A stretch of 64,000 bases of DNA from Strobilurus pachycystidiatus (lineage: Eukaryota > Basidiomycota > Agaricomycetes > Agaricales > Physalacriaceae): NCBI GenBank assembly GCA_019915135.1, contig JAHLMK010000006.1, positions 1,922,001 through 1,986,000 of the forward strand. The letters run 5' to 3'. Shown in pieces: positions 1 through 11,963 of the stretch. Under the pieces are notes generated by a model, which saw nothing but the letters and a program-made list of their open reading frames with translations, was not told the DNA's origin and did no database searches. The position numbers were made by a program, and so were the translations under genes. Each line of letters opens with the position of its first letter. Position 1 is the first letter of the stretch.

Positions 1-712
1 TGAGGAAGGCAAACCAGAACTCAAATTCACCGAAGTACCTAATAACCGATTAGCGTGTAGCTCGACTGGGCTACATGAAAGACGTACTTGACACCGGCCA
101 AGTTGATCAGAATGATACCGATGAGCATGACAGTCACGTAGATCGCTAAATGGTTCGATGCGTCGTCCCAGTACTGGATAACGATGGATGCGGCGACGAT
201 TTCGACGGGTGCAGTCATGGCCGTCTGGAACCAGAATTGCCATCCCATGGCGAATCCAAGAGCGGGGTCGACGTAGCGGGCGGAGAACTCGATGAAGCCT
301 GATGCGCTAGGGTCGTAGACCATCATCTGTGCGGGGCGTCAGCAAGCAGTCGCGCCGAGGAAACAGAGACGCACCTCTCCCAAGGAGTACATCATCAGAC
401 CGACGAGCAAACCGACAAAGAGGTAACCGAGGACAGCTCCGACGGGGCCACCGTTGGCAATGGCCTTACCGGAACCCAAGAAAAGACCGGTTCCAATGGT
501 GCCGGCCTGCGAGCCAAATGAGAAAGCGACGTAAGAGAAGCGAACGAAAGGCGTACGATAGCAATCATGGAGACATGTCTGCCCTTGAGGGTACGATGCA
601 TGTGAGGGTCTGTTGTGCTGCCATCGACAACAGTGTCATCGTGGACAGCGACCTCGACGTCGAGATTGGACTTGGAGCCTTTTTCCGCGTCGTAAACCTT
701 GTCAGAGGACAT
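1..712 (-). CDS. Amino-acid permease, 5' part (runs off the left edge)
   Basis: This is the N-terminal part of a fungal amino-acid permease of the APC/YAT family, a plasma-membrane amino-acid:H+ symporter. Four exons can be read on the minus strand: 557-712, 375-506, 88-326 and 1-38, separated by GT-AG introns of about 50 bp, with phases that join in frame. After a hydrophilic, acidic N-terminus, the protein shows the family signature of the first helix (RHVSMIAI joined to AGTIGTGLFLGSG), then GEMMVYDPSASGFIEF, then a long helix-rich stretch ending in GVKYFGEFEFWF. These motifs are characteristic of YAT permeases. The ATG at 710-712 is chosen because it opens the cytosolic tail, with a TATA element upstream. 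The C-terminal helices lie outside the window, so substrate preference cannot be judged. Confidence 0.93.
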
Positions 713-775
713 GGCGCCGGAAGGTCGAGGGAGAGGGAAGGGGATTCCTGAAGGAAGGGGTCTTCGAGTGCTTCT

Positions 776-785
776 TTTTTATATA
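776..785 (-). promoter_or_regulatory. TATA box of the permease gene
   Basis: On the minus strand the sequence reads TATATAAAAA, about 64 bp before the permease ATG. The position and sequence suit a core promoter element. There is no transcript evidence. Confidence 0.5.
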
Positions 786-2882
786 TCCATCAATTTGCCT
801 TTTGAATGGGATCGTGTGGAAAAACAACTCCATCTCCACAGGTCGGCATCACAGATACAAACCCAAACAGGGAACGCAGAGATAAGCCGCGTGGCGTGCA
901 CCGCTTGCAGCTGTGGGCGTATGGCATAGATCCATGTGGCCTGTCGATAACGCGTTAGACTCCTAAGGCGTCGGGATCGTGTGCGCCAGGGCGCATCTTG
1001 ACGTCCTGACGTTTCAGAAAAGCGATAAGCACTCCTCCCCTCAACCACCAGCGGCGCACTCACAGAACTTTGGGGGCACAGGTTGTCTTCGAGAAGCGCG
1101 GAAAAATGCGCAAGCCTCCTGCGATCAATCACGATCGCGTACTGATCCCGCTCACTCTATCCCCTTAAGTAACCTCCGCAAGATACTCTCCCCGAAGCAA
1201 TAGATCCTAAGCCCAAGGAGCGCATGCCATGGCCAAATCCCATGGTGGCAGGGTGATTCCGAGTTCCATCGCAGCAGAGTTCGTAGACGTCGCATCGCCA
1301 GCACTTCACAAACTGACTTCGTCTCCATCCAGGGTCTACAGCTGTCAGGACTTGAGCTTCGCAAGACCAAAACTGTATTGCGATGCACGTCCAGTGGCGG
1401 GCGAGGCCGTGTCGGGCTGTCAGGCGAGGATACGGAAGGATCATGTTGAAAGCCAGTACGCTAGTCAGTGGTCACTTGCGTAGATGCCTCGTATATCCCA
1501 GAAGAGAATCCAGGCGGTGCACCATCACGAAGATTCAGGTCCACACACCCTGCGAAAAGATTATGGGAGTGCCCGAATTTGAATGGACGGCCGGAGGACG
1601 ACCGCGAAGACTGATAGACAGAGCGCGTTACTACCTATCATTCGAATCAGATGGAACAGACATGAAGTGAACCGCCTCGACGTACAAGTACGAGGACCCA
1701 CCCGAGTCGCAGTGGGTAGTCAGTTTGGGCTCGAAGATGCGCCGGATAGCAGGAACTATCAATTCAAGGTAACGATCTCATAATGTCAATGATCCGTTCG
1801 TGGTCGATGGAGATCTGTCAGTGGCCAGATCTCGCAGATGGCTTTTCCGGAACGTCCACATGAAGATTGCTCTCTCTTGGCTCTCCCAACAAAAGCTTGA
1901 CACCATCAATACATTGAAAAAAAAATATGGAGCACACGGCACGACTGACCTTTTTTTCACATGGACTTGTTTGCGGAAGCAAATTCTCATGGAACAGCGT
2001 CCCCCGACTCCCCGAGGCTCTGTCGTTTCCCATTACACAGCGATCCTGGCCCAACCTATGTGTGCGCCCAGCCAAAGTTCACCATCATCATTCACCCGTC
2101 GACGACATAGACGATCCCCATCATCGTTGACCAGACGGACCGTCGCAATCCTCCAGCCGGCGGAAAGTCGGCGGAGGTACGATACTCCTATCGCGCGCCA
2201 AGCGGCGAGGCCCGTATATGGTGCGCCCTAGCACACACACCCTCAGGCGCGGCAGGTCACTTCAGGTTCGCCCTCCTCATCCATCGATCCAGATGCTATG
2301 TAATCGACTGTCGTGTGACAAGCGCGTATCTTTCTGCGCGAGGGCGCGACAGCCATCCGAGGGTCCAGATGTTGCTTAGCGCCCCCGCAAAAGCACTACT
2401 CAGAGGAGGTAATACTGAGTAGAATCGGCCAGGCCAGGGCATTGATATTATGGTGGAGAATGGAGCGCCAAGTGGGATCTGAGCGGCGCCTGGGCAAGAT
2501 CGGCGGTTATCAACGAGGGGCCGACGACGGACACGAGGATACTGTGGTCGCGTGCTCGTTGACAGTCATCTCGGTGTTCATCCATCGGCCAGCCATCCTG
2601 GGAAGCAAAAGTCTGGTCTGCCCATGGCGTTAAGACTGGAATGAAATGATTGACATGGACGAGGACAGACGCACATAGGCACATGCATTTGTTCTGGCCG
2701 TCAAGGTCCTACCGATAGTCAAACGCGCCTCAAACCCGGCTGACTAGGTTCCGTATCAATGAACCGCGCCGAAGGAGGAATGGATCGACTGACATAAGAG
2801 GTGGAATATGTTGGCGGGGTATGGGATGACATGATGCCGGCTGAGGCCGATACGGAATTGCGCCACCGACGGCGAAGGACTT

Positions 2883-2909
2883 CGGTGACTCGGTGACTCG
2901 GTGACTCGG
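2883..2909. repeat. Short tandem repeat, CGGTGACT x 3.4
   Basis: Three full copies of the 8-bp unit CGGTGACT are followed by a partial copy. It is a simple replication-slippage tract with no apparent function. Confidence 0.8.
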
Positions 2910-5329
2910 CTGCGTAGGGAGATATCCTTCAACATCAAAGACTCTCGGCTCGACGCACAAGGACCCACCTAGTCTGAGCCTAAGTCACTTATTACCCTCA
3001 TAGACCATCTCCTAGGCTCGTGTTCCACTTTCTCCCAGATCCAATCCCGCCGAGCCTCGACAGGTGTAGAGCATGAGAGGTACAGGCCGTGATACTTGAG
3101 GATCGATCTAAACAGGAATGAACCAACCAACTCTAAGCCCTGGAATTTCGAATGAGGAGAGAGATGAAAAGGAGCAGAAAAGGAGCATACATATTCCTGG
3201 CTCGTCTTAAGAGACTTTCCTAGCTCGCCACGTTTTCCAGAAAACGCTCAAGACTGTCAAGTATTTCTGCCGATACAGAGGTTATTGCGTCTTGGCGCGG
3301 AGGCCCGTCCCCGTCCGCGACACCGCCTTTTACCTAACGGAGCTCAAATCAATCCATAATAGGCGCTGACATATGGACTACACACACCGAAAGGCCCGAA
3401 AACTTCGATAAAGAGTCGCAGGCGATGGCTGGTACTACAGGCCAGCCAACCTCATATCCGAGTCTTGGGAAGGTCTGACTGATCTGTCACTTTGAACTTT
3501 TCAATACTCGCGACGACAAGTTCAAGACGGGCATGGAATCTCCGCTAGCAACGATACTCCTAAATGAGCCAAGGCGCCAAAAGGAATGGCGCAAAAGTGG
3601 CGTCTGCTAGTAGCGCCACGGATGCCAAGTGTTCTTGCCTTGTCGCATTCCAAATCAGCAACGTAGCAAAGTCGGTCACTGCGTTGCGACGGTGATCTTC
3701 AACAGCAAGAACTGGTTATCAGGATTTAGCTAACGGTCAGTAGTGGATCAACAGACGCACCGGTAAACCAAAGAGGACCTCTGGCATTGTGGCAAACATG
3801 GAGTCATCGGCCGTGCCAAGTCAGGTTCTCGGAACTGTCACTGTCAGACATGGCAGTTGCAGCCGTACGGGGTCGGTTTTCAGTCCGATGGAAGAACCCG
3901 GAAGTTGAACGTTGGACCCGGAAGTTCTTTCAAGATCAGGACGAATGCATCGAGGAATATAGCGTAGGTCGACGAATGGTTTCGAGGGCAGGGTACCAGG
4001 TTTGAACTGGCTTCAGTGAAAGTTTGAGACCAGTGAATAGGGCAGGGCGCCTGGATGAAATAGAAGAAGTTGGCTCTGCGCGTTTTGGCAATGCCTGACG
4101 CTATGTATAGCGCGCGGCTAGGATCGTGGTATAAGCAGTCGACACTGAGTCAGAAGAACACGAACGCACTAATGGTGCACACGCAACGTCCTGCTCAGAC
4201 TTGTGTGGTCGCGGCGACCGAGAACCCAAGATATATGCGCTCCTCATCGCCATCACAGTGGCCACCGACATGAAGATATCCGCTAGTGGTGCCGATACGA
4301 TGGTCTTGATGCTGAATCGTCGGAGGTATAGAGTGCTACACAGACGGAATATATGCCGAGCCGACTCTCGATAAACAGGACACAGTGGGACGCGTACGGT
4401 CTTGAGGAAATGATGTGTTTTTGTCACGGTCTGTTTCTTTGCCTTCTTTGCCTGTAAGACACCAAAAACCAGCAGCCACATAGATTGAACACGCACCATC
4501 GCCCTGAAACTAGACTTCATAATCGCGGCTGCATCTACTGCATGTGGTACGCGTTGGACTACCGCCCCCATTCGAGCAAAGGGGGCTGGAAAAGTTGGAC
4601 ACGACGGTGTAGCACTGAGGCATCAGTTGCCCTTCAGCTCTCTGTGCGATATGTAAGCCGCTTGAGCGATGAGCAAGCACCATTGGCACGCACTGGTGAT
4701 CGTGATGATATTGCCGTCTAGAAACTCGCCAAGCAGGGCAGTATAGCACCACTAGCCGCAGGCACGACGAATATCAATGGCTGCGGCTGCGGGCATCGAG
4801 CAGAGGGCGCGGTGGCCAGATGATTGTGGGCAACAGAGTACACAATTCGAACTCCGACGTGCAGTGCACCCGCCTTTGGGCCGAACGACGCGATTATCCG
4901 GTCAGTATCCATGTAAATTACGCGATACTGTCCGATACGCGAAACCTACCGGCCGTCACAAATACAAAATTACACGCTACTGACCATATATGACATAAAA
5001 TGCGCGAGCATTCCTCCTCGACGGCCACGGACCACCAGGACCATCCTTGGTACCATTCGCAACGCTGGGCCTCCGACAACTTTTCTCCACTTCTTCCTAA
5101 GAGGAAGAAGTCGAGAAACCGTAAACGATAAAGGTTCGAACATCCGAGAAAGTCATAGCTACAAGCGGTCCATACTTATACACTGATAGGTTTGATTTCT
5201 GATTGAATATCGCTAGGGAAATTGAACACCACTATCGTGGCTAAGCACTCAAGTTCAGACACGGATTCGTAAGCATTGTCCTCCTGCTCACGAACCTCAC
5301 GCCAATCCCAACCTACTTCGACCGCGAAA

Positions 5330-6856
5330 TCACAACTTGCGGTGGAACTCCGGGAGCAACACAGTCCTCCCAGTCACCTCGTACGCCCTCAACTTATCCA
5401 CCACCTCATTCACCTTCTCCAAGGAGGCTATGTTGAAATAACCTTTCACAGCGCCCGACGCGAAAAGGTCCAAGGCCGCTTTGGTCGACTCGATTGGGCC
5501 ATAGACGCTCGACAGGACTAATGAGCAGACAATTCAGGTTCCAAGTCCAGTAACACGAGAAGGAGGAAGAGACGTACCAGATATACCGGAAAAAATGATC
5601 TGCAGACTGTTGAAAGTCATGGACTCTTCGGACACGCCGACCTAGAAAACCGCTCTTGCATGACGAAGGGATCAAGCAGTAAAAGATACATTACTCACAA
5701 TCACAGCCTTCACTGGATTAGGAAACTGGAGGGTGTTGCCTTGAAGAGCAGACATCGCGAACCCAAACGCTTTTTATCCGAGTCAGTCCTCACTCTCCCT
5801 GTTGACCGGCGTCAAACTCACTCTGAGTGGTCGCAGCGAAATCAATCGTGACATCCATCACAAAATCTTCCTTCGCCGACCTCGCACTTAACGACGCCAG
5901 ATCAAACGCCTCGACGGCGCCCAGCTCCAGAGCGAGCTTACGCGCCTCAGGCTTGATGTCCACCGCGTAAACTAGCATACTTCAGCTAAGACTTCCCAGA
6001 TGGGCTTCCAATTCAACATACCAGTCGCCCCAAAACGCCTCGCACACTGTACCGCCAAATGCCCGAGACCCCCAATTCCGAAGATGAGCACCTTGAGGTT
6101 GGTACAGTACCTTCCTGGATCTACGGAAAAAGAAAAATGAGCCTATCCCCAAGCTGAGTTGAGTCTCATACCCCAGCAGTGTCATGAACTGCGTGATACG
6201 CAGTCGTAGCCGCGTCCTCAATTGATACACCCTCAGGATGTTCATCATCAATAAAAGAATATGCAGCAATGAAACGAGGGACCGACCACAGGGACCAACT
6301 GCGCCGCCTGGACAACAACGTATTCCGCAAAGCCGCCGTCGATTCCGAGGCCAACGGTGGCAAGCTGCCCGCCGACGGTCTGTACACAGGGCGTGATGGA
6401 GGTGATGGTGTAGAGTTTGCCTAGATGGGCAGAGGCGGGGTCGACGTCTTCGCCTAGCCTATGGTAGGAAGTTAGATTCAGTTAACTATTACTCGAAAAA
6501 GAAACCAACAAGACGGGGACCCCACAGAACTCGTGGCCCATGATGTAAGAGCGAGTATCGAGCAACACGCCCCCAAGGACTGAGACATCGGTGTGGCAGA
6601 CTACGTGTAACGTCGGTGTTAGTATATACAGGAATAATTAGTAGAGTCAAAGAAAGTTGAGACCCTTAGAGGGAGGGACAGCAAGCGGTTGTGTACATAA
6701 GACGAATGCAAATGAGTACGCACCACTCGAAGCAGAAATCTTGAGCAATACTTCTCCCTTCTTCGGCGTCGGGACGGGATGCTCGTGCGTAACAGCGAGA
6801 TCCGTATTACCGGGCTGGTAGGAGGCGGCAAACATCTTGGTTGGCATCGAAGGCAT
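5330..6856 (-). CDS. Zinc-dependent alcohol dehydrogenase (MDR superfamily)
   Basis: This is an NAD(P)-dependent medium-chain dehydrogenase/reductase acting on a small alcohol or aldehyde. Nine exons give 325 residues: 6724-6856, 6526-6600, 6287-6453, 6172-6231, 6022-6091, 5822-5971, 5699-5769, 5578-5641 and 5330-5517. Visible features are the catalytic-zinc motifs VCHTD and GHEFC, the domain junction GLGIDGGFAEYVVV, the Rossmann motif IFGIGGLGHLAVQCA, and VYAVDIKPEARKLA with the acidic residue that follows the second beta strand. It resembles fungal CipB-type ADHs, which lack the four structural-zinc cysteines, and none of those cysteines is seen here. The acceptor before the Rossmann motif (6091) removes the usual VKPG-like loop. 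The nearest alternative acceptors break the frame, so this junction is either divergent or mispredicted. The exact substrate is unknown. Confidence 0.88.
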
Positions 6857-8110
6857 TGCGATTCAGGATCAGAGCTGAGGAGTTGAACGTCAAAGCTGTA
6901 AGAGTAAGATGCGGAAATGAGATATACCATGCCGTCTACTCCTGGTCGACTATATATCTTTCTGTGTGCGCCATGGTGGGCACGTCGGAGCGCGGAAATG
7001 GAGAGCACTGCATACCGCTCTTTGACGCCGACCGACATCAACTCATGACGCGCTTCAGATGCATGAGTTGCATGAAACGGACGCAAGGGCCGAGCTTGGC
7101 CGACTGGTGGTAATCCTGGGCGGCGAAACAGTGTGTCTTCATACAGAACCGTGACATGAACAGACCGAGTTTCAGGGAGGTAGCACTTGACCAAGAAGCC
7201 CAAGAAGGTAATCGGACTGGTCACATAGCAAAGAGCCAAATTACAAAAACCATGTCAGGATGCGGATGTGTGGCACACGCCGCGGTGCCGAATGGGACTG
7301 CGAGGCAGCTTGCCTTGAGCGGAGGATTACAAGGAACGAAGACTAGCACAGCCACAACCTCGCTTCATACGGCCTCCACGTGGGCTCCTGAACTCTCTCT
7401 TACGCTCTCATATTCTCAGATCCGTGTCAGATATTGTTTCTTAAATCAACCTACGGATGCTGCTGGTATCTGAGATCCGAGAGGTGAGTTCATTTGAAAC
7501 GAACATCAGTGTATTTACCACTGCTCCTGGAGACTATACTGCTGCACAGCCGCCCGGTCGACTGTTCTCTCGGTCTGGATGGGCTACTCGTCCTCGTGAT
7601 CGCAGGAGGCAAGTATGTCCTTCCTCGCGGCTTTGATCTTCATCAGGCACAATCATAGTACCTTCCCTGGCTCTCACCACACCGAATGAATACATTTCCT
7701 TCCTTCCTGATGGTATGAAGGCTCACAGAACACCTCTTGTAACGATTTTCAACTCAACTCCCATGATGTTTGCCCACATTTTCGACGTAGGTTGAGCGCG
7801 AGTAGTCGTGTAGTCACTCAACCAACTTCCAAGCATTACCCTCGACTTCAGATTGGCAGCTGCAGCGATTCTTTGAGTTTCTCCTGCATAGGGACCTCGC
7901 TGAGTGATTTCCTTCCACCCTGCGATGTTTGATATGACTCTACTTTGATTAGTAAAATCGATTGGCTCAACCGTCACATCTTTACGCTCTGTGTCAGCCC
8001 TGTGTATCAGTGCGAATCCAGGCCATTCTGGCAGACAGGGCCGGTAGATCACTAGATCAATCAATCGACACTCGCGCCACTTGCGGGCTGCTCTCGCCGT
8101 GGGATCGTTG
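6857..8110. other. Intergenic region between divergent genes
   Basis: This is the shared upstream region of the alcohol dehydrogenase (-) and the secreted protein (+). No domain-bearing frame or repeat is visible. It presumably contains the alcohol dehydrogenase promoter. Confidence 0.45.
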
Positions 8111-8119
8111 CTATAAAAG
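8111..8119 (+). promoter_or_regulatory. TATA box of the secreted-protein gene
   Basis: CTATAAAAG lies 48 bp before the ATG at 8167. This is a near-consensus element at a normal distance. Confidence 0.6.
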
Positions 8120-8166
8120 TAACGCTGAAAGCAACATGATCGACATCATTCCTGGTTTGCTTCACA

Positions 8167-8913
8167 ATGCTTTCCTTCGCTCTCGGTCTCAGTGCTGTAG
8201 TCGCGTTCGCCGCAGTTGTCCCAACCGTTGAAGGGACGTGCAAAGCCCAGTTCGGCGACGGAGTCTTCAAGGTCCTCTATTCCGCTGATAGTACGTATGG
8301 GCTCTACCGAGTAATGCTCGAAAGAGAGCTGATGACGACCATTAGCATCATACGGATGGAAGTACCAGAGTCACAGCCGCTACGTTAGCGGCCCCACGGT
8401 CGAATTTGTGAGCCTCGGAGTCGGGCAGTCTTTGGGCGAACACATGACTGACACAGATACAATCAACACAGGCGAAGCTTCACAGTCTAGCTGCAAAAGA
8501 CACCACTTGGTACCTCTGGCCCAACAATGGCTCGAGCCCGGACTGGACCATCTCGTACGTGTAAAAGTGAATAACTTTCTTTCATTGTTTCTTACCACCC
8601 TTTCGATTGTAGGTCCACCAAGTTTGATTGGTTCGAGACGTGTGTTCTCGCACCCAATGCGATTCTGCCCGCACCGATGACTGATGGTCCATGTGTCGAT
8701 CCATCCACTGGATATGGTGCCTCCTCGGCCGTATTCAGCATCGACTGCGACGTTTGCTCGGACAATGCCACCGGCGGAACTGGCTGCGTCCTGACGATGC
8801 CATTCGTCGGTGCTGTATGCCCAGCGACGCCACCCACGTCGAACGATCTGATCACGCTGACTAAGTGCGGGTACTCGACGAATCAGAAGTGGGACATCGT
8901 GCTGTCGGAGTGA
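8167..8913 (+). CDS. Small secreted protein, unknown family
   Basis: I do not recognise a family. Four exons (8167-8290, 8346-8407, 8472-8554, 8613-8913) add up to 189 residues. The first 20 or so residues form a signal peptide (MLSFALGLSAVVAFAAVVP), and the protein is therefore expected outside the cell. The mature part is tryptophan- and cysteine-containing: an early KAQFGDGVFKVLYSAD, a central DTTWYLWPNNGSSPDW, and a C-terminal half with about seven cysteines, including DCDVCSDNATGGTGC and CPATPP. There is at least one N-glycosylation sequon (NNGS), and NATG is another. Intron phases are consistent throughout, and a good TATA box precedes it. It could be a cell-wall protein or an effector-like secreted protein. 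No catalytic motif is seen. Confidence 0.72.
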
Positions 8914-9474
8914 ATCTGAACGTATCGTAAAGGATTCAAAACTCCTTGTTGTACAATGGACGAAACGTTGGAGGTCAGTAAGCCGACGGTAGGTAGGTAG
9001 GTAGGTAGGTGACGGCACAAGGTCCCATTGAGGAACAGGGCGACGTGCCACTGACGAGTGCGGACACGTACCGGACACTATGACTCTGTAAATACAGGAC
9101 AGTGACTTATTTCGACTCACGAACGCGTAAATACACGATGATTAGTTAGTAGTATAGATAGGCAAACGAAAATGGGTAGTTACTCGCCATCAGTCTCTGA
9201 ATGATTTGTACCCCTTGTTGAGATATCAAGATCCCTCACAGACACCCTTTCAGCTCAAACTTTACCTAGTCCTTACCAGCTTGTTTTGGACACACCTCGC
9301 CTCGAAGGTTGTCCACTGTGACGTACAATCACGTGGTTTACATCGCTTTCTTTTCGACACTCATCAGGTTGGTGTAAAAGTAAGTAGCTGATATAACATC
9401 CTCTTTTTCCAACTCACTATACCGACTACAGTACCCCTGGAGCTTGTGCTGTTGCTGAACGGTCCCAACCACTC
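8914..9474. other. Intergenic region with GTAG microsatellite
   Basis: There is no convincing coding sequence. A GTAG tetranucleotide tract lies at 8989-9010. The rest contains the 3' end of the secreted-protein gene and the promoter of the MYND-finger gene. Confidence 0.5.
8989..9010. repeat. GTAG microsatellite (about 5.5 units)
   Basis: The tetranucleotide GTAG is repeated five and a half times without interruption. Confidence 0.9.
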
Positions 9475-11546
9475 ATGTCGCGTGGTGATCGCGACGATGA
9501 TCTACAATATGCTCTCATGTGCGCCATGAACGCCTCTGAAGAAGAACCTCCAATGCGGGGTGTCTTACGTATGAAGGTGCTCCATAACTATCGTTTCGTT
9601 GGCCATTTTTGTGACCCTATCCGATCGCAGGCCCTCGCGATGTCTAAAGAGCGCTCCAGCGTCACTTTTGATGCTTTGCAAGAACTTGAGGTTGCGACAT
9701 TGAGACGCATGGCTCAGCCCGGACTTGAAGGACTCAAATGGGCCCAGTATCTTGCGCCTCACTGGGTTGATGTCACGAAGTGCTGGCTGGATCGCGGCGT
9801 GGACTTCTCCAAGAGGTTTGACACCGAGGCTCAGACGCGATGTGTCAAGTTCATGACCGACCATCTCGTGTCCATCGAAAAGGTCGACTGGTCTTCCCAG
9901 GACCGCCTCAATGCCATGTACGGTAGATTCCTTCCGGCAGTGGAGTCTTTCGGTCGGCGGGCCTTCGAGACGTTCCTTGGCTCGGAAGAGGACAACACCA
10001 ATTTGGACCTCGTCAATCCGCTCATATCCCAGCTCCTCCTCTTGCTATCAGGCTTGCAGATTGTGCCATACAACTACATGGGATGGCATTTCTATGACAG
10101 GATACTGGCTGATCCGCTGCTGACTCTGATCATGCGAACATGGATCAAGACGGCGACGTGCCAGGCTTACCGCGACATCTTTCTAGCTGCTTCGCACTTC
10201 GCACTTGATATGAAAAAAGTCACAGCACAGTTCAACTATCCCAAGAGCAACCTGCAAGATCGGGTTGATGGGATCTGTTGCGACGTCTTCTCCGACCAGT
10301 CTCCGGTGATCATCCACTCTTGTCTCGCCACTGCTGTGGATGTCTTTGCAATCCATGGTCCTGACTGCGATCATGGTGTCCTCCAACGGCAGGTTCTTTT
10401 GCTGTTTTTCATTGACACTGCAAATGAATCCGCACCGCATGTTTGGCTCAGCACCCTCGTCGGCAATCGTGCTGTGCGCTGGGTTGCACAGCTCCTTTAC
10501 AACACCATTCGCTCTTGTCTACTACCTGCACAACCTCATTCTCCATTTAATATTCAGGCTTCGACGATCATAAACACGTCTCTCAAATTCATCTTCGAAA
10601 CCTTGGTGTGCGCACAAGATGCAGCCTCCGTTTCCCAAGCGCTTGACGCTAATCTCATGGATTCGATCCTGCTTTGTACCGACACCAAGGTGCAGCCTCT
10701 CCTCGGAGAACTTGGATTCTCGCATCTAGTACGGATACTCGAAACCATCGATACCGTGACTGTTTACCCATCTGTTCACCGCAGAATGACGAAGTTCCTT
10801 AGGCGATCATTTCCTGTTGAGAAACAGGTTCGTCTGGCAGGGAGGGCAAAGGTGCTCGTGACTCCCTTTGAACGGATTCGGGATCACCAGGCAGAGATGC
10901 ATGCCTTCATGTTATCGGCCGGTGGTACACGGCAGTTTCGGAAGTGCTCTCGTAGGGGGGTGCGCTCATTTCTGAATGTAATACCTGGTTTATCGACTGA
11001 CTAACTGTACCAGTGTTCCACAACTGGCGCCGGACATGTCTGCGGTGCTTGTAGACGGAATCTCTACTGCTCTAGAGCGTGTCAGGAGGCGGACAGATCA
11101 GTTCATCGTTCTGACTGTCAAACGCTAGCTGGACTGCGGAATCGTAAGCTCGCGAGTTTCCCTTCGAATGAGACATATAGACTGAGAGCTCATCAGATAA
11201 TAAGACGATTCCACTCGACCGCACCTTTTGGCAATTTGCCTTTTTCGAAGCATTCTTCTGCATGCAGGCAAACCGTCCTGAAGCCATAGAGACACGCGAC
11301 AAGTTTCTCGTCGAGAATCCTGGGATCGGCCCGGAGGACGTTGTGCTGGAATATGATTTCCAGAGTCTACTACGCCGATCACTCGTGCGTGCCGCATTCC
11401 CGGAAGAACAGTCGTCGGTCGGGATTCTTACCTGGGACGGACCTCGCCGACCGATGCTGTTGAGTTGGAGAGTGGTCTGGCCACTTACGGATGGGCCAAA
11501 AGCGTTCTGCTTGTCGTTGGTGCCCTTCAAAGAATCGGAGATATGA
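9475..11546 (+). CDS. MYND-type zinc-finger protein
   Basis: Three exons (9475-10959, 11014-11143, 11197-11546) encode 654 residues. The first 490 residues are a helix-rich region rich in hydrophobic heptads that I cannot assign. Residues of about 490-533 form a MYND-like zinc finger: KCSRRGC, then VCGAC, then LYCSRACQEADRSVHRSDC. The paired CxxC and the C-H-C tail are the expected ligands. MYND fingers bind proline-rich peptides in partner proteins and are common in basidiomycetes with otherwise unknown partners. The C-terminal 110 residues (after HNKTIPLDRTFW) are also unassigned. The zinc finger is built across an intron whose only in-phase donor is GTGCGC at 10960. The start is the first ATG of the open frame. 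An additional short upstream exon cannot be excluded. Confidence 0.8.
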
Positions 11547-11963
11547 AGTTGTTTGTTCTGATTGTTCATATCGGCCACTCGTGAACATCAGTCGCATTAT
11601 GATTCAGCTACATGACTTGCTAAAAACAGAAACACTTGTATTGCATGTAGACAGCAGTCCTTCTGAAGGCGATGAATGGGATCGCCAATCCGGACAGTTC
11701 TGTGTCTTACCTGTTTCGAATGAGCGTCAATAACCTGGTCTCCCATCTGGTGGCTTGGCAAGTCGCAAGTTTATGATTCAGGCGCCGTTGTTCTACTTGA
11801 GAGATTAAGGGTTTAGAAAGTACCATTTAAATTACTTGGTCGGAGGTCGATACATACCCCAATGCCGCCGGCATCCCGCACCAATTAGGAAGCGCCAATT
11901 CGGCTTTGTTCAGAACCACGACGACCTCGACCGGCATCCCACCGCGGACGAGCGCAGTCAAGT

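Larger units (their letters stand above)
713..5329. other. Gene-poor intergenic region
   Basis: Apart from the permease promoter I see no protein family, RNA gene or complete mobile element in these 4.6 kb. Open frames of 60-156 codons occur in all frames, but none carries a recognisable domain or a coherent exon chain. A minus-strand frame at 4101-4571 is hydrophobic and has plausible splice signals, but it could not be assembled. A short tandem repeat lies at 2883-2909. Confidence 0.5.

Noticed and set aside
1800..2231. 143-codon plus-strand frame
   Set aside because: Low-complexity Arg/Ser-rich translation, overlapping frames on the other strand, no domain.
4101..4571. Hydrophobic minus-strand frame with possible GTGCGT...ACAG intron, vaguely like a DUF6534-type membrane protein
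   Set aside because: No consistent exon chain or clear helix pattern could be built, and the resemblance is too weak.
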